Source of the DNA: Klebsiella pneumoniae
Lineage (GTDB): Bacteria; Pseudomonadota; Gammaproteobacteria; Pseudomonadales; UBA5518
Length of the DNA: 64,000 nt
Assembly: GCA_945862145.1 (NCBI GenBank)
Contig: CAMAXE010000008.1
Coordinates: 62,001-126,000, forward strand
Direction: 5' to 3'
Positions 57,669 to 64,000 of the stretch are shown here, in pieces. Numbering within the stretch: the stretch's first letter is position 1; each line of letters begins with the position of its first letter. The position numbers and the translations under genes were made by a program. The notes below the pieces were generated by a model that saw nothing but the letters and a program-made list of their open reading frames with translations, was not told where the DNA came from and did not search any database.

Positions 57669-58191
57669 GCTGCCGGAGCTTGTGAGAGGGTGGATCGGCA
57701 AGGCCGTGGTGGTGGTCTGCGATACGGTCACCGTGGAAAAGCAGTCGTGGGTCACGTTCTGTGCCGCCGTCCGCGATGGCAACCCGCTCTACTGGGACGA
57801 GGCCTTTGCGCAGCAGCACACCGGCAGCACCATCGCGCCGCCCGCGATGCTGCCCGGCTGGGCGAGCGCGCCGGAGTGGTACCCCGGCAAGCAGGGTGAT
57901 GGCATCCGGCCCATGGAATTGCATTTCATGATCAAGGAAGCGCTCGATTACCCGAACGGTATCGTCACCAGCGTCGACATCGAATACCACGAACCGGTGC
58001 GCGCGGGAGACTCGGTGCGGGTCGAGCAGATCCTGCGCGAGGTGAGCGAGGAGCGCAGCACCCGTCTCGGGCCCGGACGCAACTGGATCATCGACGTGGT
58101 GTTCCGCCGGCAGGATGGCGTGTTGCTCGGCGTGCAGGCGATGGCGTTCCTCGGCTATCGCAGCGGCGCGGCCGTCAAGGAGCAGCCATGA
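57661..58191 (+). CDS. MaoC/FAS1-like hotdog dehydratase subunit (ChsH2-N-like)
   Basis: FCAAVRDGNPLYWDEAFAQQHTGSTIAPPAMLPGW; overlaps both neighbours. Confidence 0.8.
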   Translation: MSELPELVRGWIGKAVVVVCDTVTVEKQSWVTFCAAVRDGNPLYWDEAFAQQHTGSTIAPPAMLPGWASAPEWYPGKQGDGIRPMELHFMIKEALDYPNGIVTSVDIEYHEPVRAGDSVRVEQILREVSEERSTRLGPGRNWIIDVVFRRQDGVLLGVQAMAFLGYRSGAAVKEQP

Positions 58192-58649
58192 ATCCCGAAC
58201 TCGTCCTGGAGGCGAGACTGCCTGAGCGTCGCATCGAGGTCACCACCAAGTCCGTCATCATGGGTGCCGTTGCAAGCCGCGACTGGCAGCCCTTGCACCA
58301 CGACGTGGTCTGGGCGCGATCGCAGGGCAATCTGCCCGACATCATCCTGAACAACTACACGCAGGCAGGCTTGATCAGCTGCTACGTGACGGATTGGTCG
58401 GGGCCCGCGGCCCGTATCGGGCGCCTGCGGTTTTCCATGCGAAGCCCCATTTGCCCGGGCGATGTGCTGGCGATTTCCGGCGTGATTCAGGAGATCGAAC
58501 AGCAGGCCGAACTGATCTGGGTGGTGATTGCCGTGGCGCTTGCGGTGGGCGAGCGCGTCGCGACCACATCCTCCGTGCGCGTGGCCTTGCCAGCCGCAGA
58601 GGAAGCGCCGTCGGTGTGGCAGTGTCCGGCTACCGCATGGCGGCCCTAG
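58188..58649 (+). CDS. MaoC-like hotdog dehydratase subunit (ChsH1-like)
   Basis: SVIMGAVASRDWQPLHHDVVWARSQGNLPDIILNNYTQAGLISCYVTDWSGPAARIGRLRFSMRSPICPGDVL. Confidence 0.85.
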   Translation: MNPELVLEARLPERRIEVTTKSVIMGAVASRDWQPLHHDVVWARSQGNLPDIILNNYTQAGLISCYVTDWSGPAARIGRLRFSMRSPICPGDVLAISGVIQEIEQQAELIWVVIAVALAVGERVATTSSVRVALPAAEEAPSVWQCPATAWRP

Positions 58650-58659
58650 GCGGGCTGGC
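58518..58659 (+). repeat. 142-bp direct repeat, copy 1: 3' end of the MaoC-like gene
   Basis: TGGGTGGTGATTGCCGTGGCGCTTGCGGTGGGCGAGCGCGTCGCGACCAC...CGCATGGCGGCCCTAG; matches 61435..61576 without gaps, about 7 mismatches by eye. Confidence 0.93.
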
Positions 58660-58958
58660 GACTTCGTCGGGATCGCGAAAGCATCGCCGCCACGCCCTGG
58701 CCGGACGCAAATGGAAACCGCGCCGGCATAACGACAACAATTATTCGCAAGGACGCCGCTGATGAGAAAACATTGGGTTGGCATGTGGGCGGCTGTGTCC
58801 GTGGACGACAAGAACCGGGGCATCCCGAAAAGACATGACTTTCGGAAAAAGGCCTTTTATAATTCTTATCCTCAAAAAGAACTCCTGAAAACGAGTAAAA
58901 AAACTCTAGCACCAAGATTGGCGCTAATTAAAAATTTTACTTCAAAAGGTAATACCTG

Positions 58959-61163
58959 ATGCGTTTAACTGCTCTAGCTACAATCTTTACAACAACAATT
59001 TTTCTTATAGGTATTGCTCCTGTTTCGAAGGCTACCGTTATCTCTCAACCACCTTCCGAGGCGGCCAAACAATTGCCCAACATCATCAACATAATTACAG
59101 ATGATACCGGCATTGACCAGTTTTCTATTTTTGGTTACGGTGGAAATCCTGATGAGCAGGCTAAAACCCCCAATCTTGATGCAATCGCCCGCGCTGGAGT
59201 TCGTTTTCGAAACACTTGGTCTCACCCCAGTTGCGGACCGTCCAGATCATCAATTTTAAACGGTCGCTATAATATTCGTACCAATGTGCTATCTGCACCA
59301 ACCCCCCCTGACCTACCTAACTCGCAGACCTCGCCTTACGAATACATGATTCCGAAGCTATTGAAGAAGAAAAACTACGTCAGTGCGGTGATCGGCAAGA
59401 TGCATTTGTCGACTGATTTTAGGGATAAAAACAACTTGCCCTATCTCAATGAAACTATGCGTAAAATGGGCTTTGACTATTTTGAAGGCTATCTTGAGGG
59501 TGGTCCTGCGCCGATTGACACTACAGCAGGAGGCATTGCTCCCAGTGGTACCTATAGCTGTGGATTTGTACCTTCACTGACGGACAATGTAAACACGGGG
59601 GCCAATACTGGTGCCTGTTACAGCGCTAGTGGAGCCTGTAGCAGTATGTCGACAGCAAACTATCGCACTCCAGGGCGAAGTTGCCTTGAGATTGGTGGTA
59701 TCTTCGTTCCCAATGCCAGTTGTGGCACGATGCCAAATACGCTAAATTTTAACACTCAGAATGGTCATTACACTGGTAATTGGGTCATCAACAAGGAAGA
59801 TGGTACAACGATAACCCAACCGCCCAGTAATGAAAAGGCAAGAGGTTTCAAAACCCAGCAAGAAGTCAGCAGGGCTGTTGCCTGGATAAATAACCAAAGT
59901 GATGAAAAGCCTTGGATGCTAAGTCTCGGCATATCAGCTATCCATGAGCCAGTTCAGCAGTCACCGACTGATCTTGTGGCTTCGGATGCAAAACCCACAG
60001 ATGCCTATGACTGTAACGATAAAACTCAAAAGCGAGAGCTTGCTACGCAGATGGTTGAAGCCATTGATCATGAAGTAGGTCGCTTGCTCGTGGAAGCCAA
60101 GTTGGCAACCTACAATAGTGATGGAACGCTAAACTACCAGCCAGAAAAAACCAATACTTATGTGGTATTTACTTCTGACAATGGTACTTGGACGACAAGC
60201 GTACGTTCACCTTTTGATCCCCAAAGAGCAAAGGGTACGCCCTATCAAACAGGAGTATCGGTTCCATTGATAATCGCTGGCCCTGGAGTGAAGTCACCAG
60301 GTCGGCAAGTGAATCATATGGTCAACTTAACTGATCTCTACACTTTTTTTGGAGAAGTCGCTGAAATTGACGTTCGTAAAGCGGTCCCAAAATATCGTCA
60401 ACTGGATTCAAGAAAGTTGATGCCCTACCTCCTCAATCCGAAGCGGAAAGGTCTCCGCACAACCAATTTCACACATCAAGGTAACAATATTCGAGCAAGC
60501 AGTACGGTTTCATATCCTTGTCTGATCGAGGGTCTCCAGCAATGCACTTATGGCATTCCTAGTTTTAAAGGCTGCTTAGATCAAGGTGGTAAATGGTACG
60601 GGCCAGGAGGCGAAGTCACTGCAGAACCTGGTTATTACACCTCCTGTTGTCAAGTGAATCAGTTGACTGGTAAGGATTACCTATCCTCGATTACATCTAC
60701 TGGGATTCGCAATAATAATTACAAGCTCGTCGAGCAAGTCAGCGAGAATTGTCAAAATGGTGTGGCGCTCGATCCGCCGAACGTGAAAAACGAGTTTTAT
60801 CAGATTAATCAAAGTATTAATAATCTGAAGCTTGACACGGCGGACAAGGACTTGCTGCTTGGAGTTCTAACTAGGAATCAGAATCTCCAGTACCAGTCCT
60901 TGAGGGAAAAGCTGGCGCGAATAAAGAATAGTGTCGTGGCCTGTCCCGGGGACGGTAATATGGATAAAGTTGTTAACCAGAAGGATCTCGATGAGTGGGC
61001 TAAATTTGCCGAGACCACCCCCGGCTTTACAACTGGGAATGCTGGAGGAAAGGGAAGTTGGTACGACTTTGGTGGACCTGCCGACTCCAGTCATCCAGAC
61101 GGTGTTACGGATGAGACGGATAAAGCGATCATAGAAGCTAATTTGGGTAAGCGCTGTAAGTGA
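58959..61163 (+). CDS. type I (formylglycine) sulfatase, secreted, with C-terminal dockerin-like EF-hand region
   Basis: IINIITDDTGIDQFSIFGYGGNPDEQAKTPNLDAIARAGVRFRNTWSHPSCGPSRSSILNGRY (CxPSR, Cys codon 59232-59234); signal peptide; C-terminus GDGNMDKVVNQKDLDEWAKF and HPDGVTDETDKAIIEANLG. Confidence 0.9.
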   Translation: MRLTALATIFTTTIFLIGIAPVSKATVISQPPSEAAKQLPNIINIITDDTGIDQFSIFGYGGNPDEQAKTPNLDAIARAGVRFRNTWSHPSCGPSRSSILNGRYNIRTNVLSAPTPPDLPNSQTSPYEYMIPKLLKKKNYVSAVIGKMHLSTDFRDKNNLPYLNETMRKMGFDYFEGYLEGGPAPIDTTAGGIAPSGTYSCGFVPSLTDNVNTGANTGACYSASGACSSMSTANYRTPGRSCLEIGGIFVPNASCGTMPNTLNFNTQNGHYTGNWVINKEDGTTITQPPSNEKARGFKTQQEVSRAVAWINNQSDEKPWMLSLGISAIHEPVQQSPTDLVASDAKPTDAYDCNDKTQKRELATQMVEAIDHEVGRLLVEAKLATYNSDGTLNYQPEKTNTYVVFTSDNGTWTTSVRSPFDPQRAKGTPYQTGVSVPLIIAGPGVKSPGRQVNHMVNLTDLYTFFGEVAEIDVRKAVPKYRQLDSRKLMPYLLNPKRKGLRTTNFTHQGNNIRASSTVSYPCLIEGLQQCTYGIPSFKGCLDQGGKWYGPGGEVTAEPGYYTSCCQVNQLTGKDYLSSITSTGIRNNNYKLVEQVSENCQNGVALDPPNVKNEFYQINQSINNLKLDTADKDLLLGVLTRNQNLQYQSLREKLARIKNSVVACPGDGNMDKVVNQKDLDEWAKFAETTPGFTTGNAGGKGSWYDFGGPADSSHPDGVTDETDKAIIEANLGKRCK

Positions 61164-61238
61164 GAATAATATTTCAAAAAGTTGCGCTCTCAGAAGTGGG
61201 GAAAAAAAGTATCATCCCCGACATTATGCTGATATTGC

Positions 61239-61434
61239 TTGTGCATAATAATTATGTCTTTCCCTGTAGTTGAGGGCTATGAGGCAAGAGCCAAAGAAGT
61301 CGGGTGTAAGAGCGGATTTGTCGTCTGGTTTGCCAATCACCTGCGCGTAAAAGCGGCACGCTTGGTCTACTACGGATTCATTGCCCGGTACACGGATCAT
61401 CTGTTTGTACAAAGTGATGCCATGCTGGAGTGGA
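61239..61434 (+). pseudogene. fragment resembling a GT4-type glycosyltransferase, truncated at the MaoC-tail repeat
   Basis: FPVVEGYEARAKEVGCKSGFVVWFANHLRVKAARLVYYGFIARYTDHLFVQSDAMLEWM; similarity ends where the 142-bp repeat begins. Confidence 0.5.
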
Positions 61435-61576
61435 TGGGTGGTGATTGCCGTGGCGCTTGCGGTGGGCGAGCGCGTCGCGACCACGTCCACCGTGCGCGTA
61501 GCCTTGCCAGTCACAGAGGAAGCGCCGTCGGTGTGGCAGTGTCCGGCTACCGCATGGCGGCCCTAGACGCGCTGGC
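61435..61576 (+). repeat. 142-bp direct repeat, copy 2: orphan MaoC gene 3' end
   Basis: Near-identical to 58518..58659; no upstream MaoC coding sequence present. Confidence 0.93.
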
Positions 61577-61617
61577 CGATTGGTGGGGGTGGGCGACTCG
61601 CGGTGGTTTGCTGTCGC

Positions 61618-62889
61618 TCAGGCTGCACGCGCAAGCTCGTCATCCGCGCTGGGGGTACGCTTGCCAAGCAGCACAGCGGAAAAAATAGCGGCCACTAGAA
61701 CGGCCATGCTGATGGTCAAGGAAGAGTCGTAAGAGCCCGAGGTATCCCGCAATCGGCCGATGAGAAACGGACTGACGCCGAATCCCAGCGCATAGATACT
61801 GTAGAACCATCCGTAGATCGCACCGAAGGCGCGCTGCCCGAAAAGGCGTGCCGTCAGGAAGGCCAGCATGTCGAGCTCCGCGCCGAGGAGCAGGCCGATC
61901 AGCATGACGCCGCCCACGGCGTAATCCAGGCCGCCGATCCTGACCAACAGCACGCCTAGCATGCCCAGCGCGAGGACAGTCACCGCCACACGGTGGGGAG
62001 TGAAGCGGTCCAGGCACAGACCCACGACCAGACGGCCCACGACCGACGCGATGCCCATTAGCGAGGCGGTAGCTGCCGCAGCGGCCGGTGTGGCGCCCAG
62101 ATCCCGGAACAGGGGGACCAAGTGCACCATCACTCCGCCAATGCCCATGGCCATGCTCACGGCGAGCGCGGACATCGCCCAGAAAGCCGCCGTGCCGCGA
62201 GCCTTTCGCAGGGTGAAACCCCGGGCAGTGGGCGTGCTGCCCGCGGTCATGGCCGCGGCGGCGCGGCGTTCGGTCGGTTTGAAACCGAGGTATACCACCG
62301 GTGCAGCGAACAGGGCGACCAGTGCGAGACAGCTATAGGCGCCTCGCCACCCGGCCCGGGAGACCACTTCCGTCACGAAATTCGGGAGCCAGAACCCACC
62401 CAGGCCGGCGCCCGTCAGCACGATGCCGAGTGCGAGCCCGCGTTGCCGGTCGAAGGCCGCGCTGATCGGACGTGCGAGCACGATGGGCGTTGAACCCGCC
62501 CCCGCCAGCGCGATCAGGAAAAAGAAAGTCCAGAGTCCCGTCAGCGATTCCAGCGTGGCTGCCATCGTGAGCAGCAATAGGCCGAAGGCGGCAAGGCTTA
62601 AGGACCCGACCACGGAAGCGCCGAAGCGATCGCAGGCGGTGCCGACCACCGGGCCCGCAAGGAACAAGCCCATCGTGAGTATGGTCACTGCGAGCGAAAT
62701 ATCGCCGCGAGCCCAGCCGAATTCGCTCTCTAGCGGCCCGATGAACGAGCCCAGGCTGTAGACCATCATGGCGTTCATGCTGGCGGCGAGGCCGATCGCA
62801 GCGCTCACCACCAGGAGGGTTCGGCCCTTGAATTCGTTCGTTCGCGGGTGTGCGTCAGCCGGTGCAAGGCCGGTGTGGTCATCTGGCAT
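61618..62889 (-). CDS. MFS transporter
   Basis: 12-TM-like; FIGPLESEFGWARGDISLAVTILTMGLFLAGPVVGTACDRFGAS; RQRGLALGIVLTGAGLGGF. Confidence 0.9.
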   Translation of the reverse strand: MPDDHTGLAPADAHPRTNEFKGRTLLVVSAAIGLAASMNAMMVYSLGSFIGPLESEFGWARGDISLAVTILTMGLFLAGPVVGTACDRFGASVVGSLSLAAFGLLLLTMAATLESLTGLWTFFFLIALAGAGSTPIVLARPISAAFDRQRGLALGIVLTGAGLGGFWLPNFVTEVVSRAGWRGAYSCLALVALFAAPVVYLGFKPTERRAAAAMTAGSTPTARGFTLRKARGTAAFWAMSALAVSMAMGIGGVMVHLVPLFRDLGATPAAAAATASLMGIASVVGRLVVGLCLDRFTPHRVAVTVLALGMLGVLLVRIGGLDYAVGGVMLIGLLLGAELDMLAFLTARLFGQRAFGAIYGWFYSIYALGFGVSPFLIGRLRDTSGSYDSSLTISMAVLVAAIFSAVLLGKRTPSADDELARAA

Positions 62890-63165
62890 GGCGAGGCCGT
62901 ATATTTAGTTGTCTCTATCAACATACCTGTTGTCTGGCGGTGGCACAACATTGGCGGCCCGGGGCATCGGTGGTTCGGGGCGATCCTCGACCGGCATGCG
63001 CATGGAGGAGATCTCCCTCTCGCGCAGTCTCAGCCTTGTGGGTTTTGATCTCAAAAAGACGGCTGATGTGGCACGAGTGGAGCCGCTTATCGATGCGGCG
63101 GCTGAGCGCAACTGCAAGCAGCTCGACCCGTTGTATCTGCTGATTCCATAGGACGCCCGCCCCCG

Positions 63166-63573
63166 TCAGGTCCGGGCTTGCGTCCCCATCAAGCCCAACA
63201 TCCGGTGCGTGTCGAAGTAGAAGGGCCGGATCTCCCGGATCGTGCCGCCTTCGACGCGCCAGATTTCCGCGATCGGCATCTCGAGCGCTGCGTTGTCATG
63301 ACGTGAACGCCCGTGCAGCGTGGCCACCACCACCACGTGATCGCCCTCGGCAATGAAGCGTTCCACCGCCACACGTGTATCTAGCCAGGCTCCGAAGACA
63401 CGGGCCACCAGGGCGAGGAAGGCATCGAGCCCGACGTGGCGACCTGCGTAGGGCAGGGACTCGGCCTCGATAACGACCAAATCGGGCGCCGCCAGACGCG
63501 CCATCGCAAGCTTGTCCCCGGCCGCTGCGGCGGCGAGAAAAGCGCGGACGATAGACGTGTTGGAATCGGTCAT
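63166..63573 (-). CDS. SnoaL/NTF2-like protein
   Basis: IVRAFLAAAAAGDKLAMARLAAPDLVVIEAESLPYAGRHVGLDAFLALVARVF...PIAEIWRVEGGTIREIRPFYFD. Confidence 0.83.
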   Translation of the reverse strand: MTDSNTSIVRAFLAAAAAGDKLAMARLAAPDLVVIEAESLPYAGRHVGLDAFLALVARVFGAWLDTRVAVERFIAEGDHVVVVATLHGRSRHDNAALEMPIAEIWRVEGGTIREIRPFYFDTHRMLGLMGTQART

Positions 63574-63714
63574 GGAGGAGCTCCGGGGGCAGGCGGCGAA
63601 TGATCGGTCCGCCGGTCATGGCGGCACAAGTCTCCGGTGCCCGCCGAGGGGTGGCGCCCGCACGCGGAGCGTGTCTATTATTCGCGGCCACAACATCCGT
63701 CGGAGAGCTCAGGC

Positions 63715-64000
63715 ATGCGACTTCAGGGCAAGGTAGCGGTAATCACGGGCGGCGCGAGCGGTATCGGGGCGGCCTCTGTCAGCCGCTTCATCCAGGAGGG
63801 GGCCCGCGTGGTGATCGGCGACATCCAGCGCGGGCCGGGCGAGGCCTTCGTGGCGCAATTTGGCGATAAGGCCACCTTCGCTGTCTGTGACGTCACCAAG
63901 GAGGATCAGGTAGCGGCCCTGGTCGATCTGGCTGTGAGCCATTTCGGGCAGTTGGACATCATGTTCAACAACGCCGGCATCGTGGGCGCCGTAGGCCCCA
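63715..64000 (+). CDS. SDR-family oxidoreductase, truncated by the window end
   Basis: MRLQGKVAVITGGASGIGAASVSRFIQEGARVVIGDIQ...QLDIMFNNAGIVGAVGP; open at the right edge, not in the ORF track. Confidence 0.9.
   Translation, partial: MRLQGKVAVITGGASGIGAASVSRFIQEGARVVIGDIQRGPGEAFVAQFGDKATFAVCDVTKEDQVAALVDLAVSHFGQLDIMFNNAGIVGAVGP

Noticed and set aside
58762-58959. 65-aa ORF before the sulfatase
   Set aside because: Spans the GC-composition junction of the insert and has no recognisable domain; probably fortuitous.
62909-63151. 80-aa + strand ORF and overlapping 70-aa minus-strand ORF
   Set aside because: No recognised family on either strand; could not choose between them.
1-64000. tRNA/rRNA genes, riboswitches, toxin-antitoxin pairs
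   Set aside because: Looked for by eye; nothing convincing was recognised. A tRNAscan/Infernal run would be decisive.

Overview
High-GC proteobacterial chromosomal window, probably gammaproteobacterial (inference), dominated by catabolic genes and by traces of insertion and recombination. Left to right: (1) DUF2075-type helicase fragment, hypothetical protein, SprT-like metallopeptidase (1-2.4 kb). (2) FAD oxidoreductase, ~100-bp-period REP array, GMC oxidoreductase with its small subunit, MDR reductase, TonB receptor, amidohydrolase, second REP array, internally deleted OFA-type MFS pseudogene, ABC solute-binding protein, thioredoxin-like protein, PQQ dehydrogenase with a cytochrome c, and a 58-aa 4-OT-like tautomerase absent from the ORF track (2.7-19.5 kb). 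(3) Third REP array and an EF-G paralogue (19.5-22.2 kb). (4) Acyl-CoA/aromatic catabolic block: thiolase, HMG-CoA-synthase-like/DUF35 fusion, OYE, enoyl-CoA hydratase, extradiol dioxygenase, thioesterase, SDR, APC permease (22.3-31.1 kb). (5) A ~12-kb catabolic segment (VOC, SnoaL-like proteins, AraC regulator, frameshifted SDR, ECH, P450, Gfo/Idh/MocA, TonB receptor, TIM-barrel isomerase, SDR) bracketed by IS5-like and IS3-like transposase remnants (31.4-45.2 kb). (6) A TTQ amine dehydrogenase operon (aauB/mauB, E, D, A) followed by two c-type cytochromes, with no mauG/mauF in view (45.1-49.0 kb). (7) Amidohydrolase, two thiolase/DUF35 pairs, a P450, two acyl-CoA dehydrogenases and two MaoC-like proteins, a layout resembling the actinobacterial igr (cholesterol side-chain) operon (49.1-58.6 kb). 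(8) An AT-rich insert with a type I sulfatase ending in a dockerin-like EF-hand region, bracketed by a 142-bp direct repeat of the MaoC gene 3' end (58.7-61.6 kb). (9) MFS transporter, SnoaL-like protein, and an SDR running off the window. All family calls are from motif and sequence recognition; no database search was possible.
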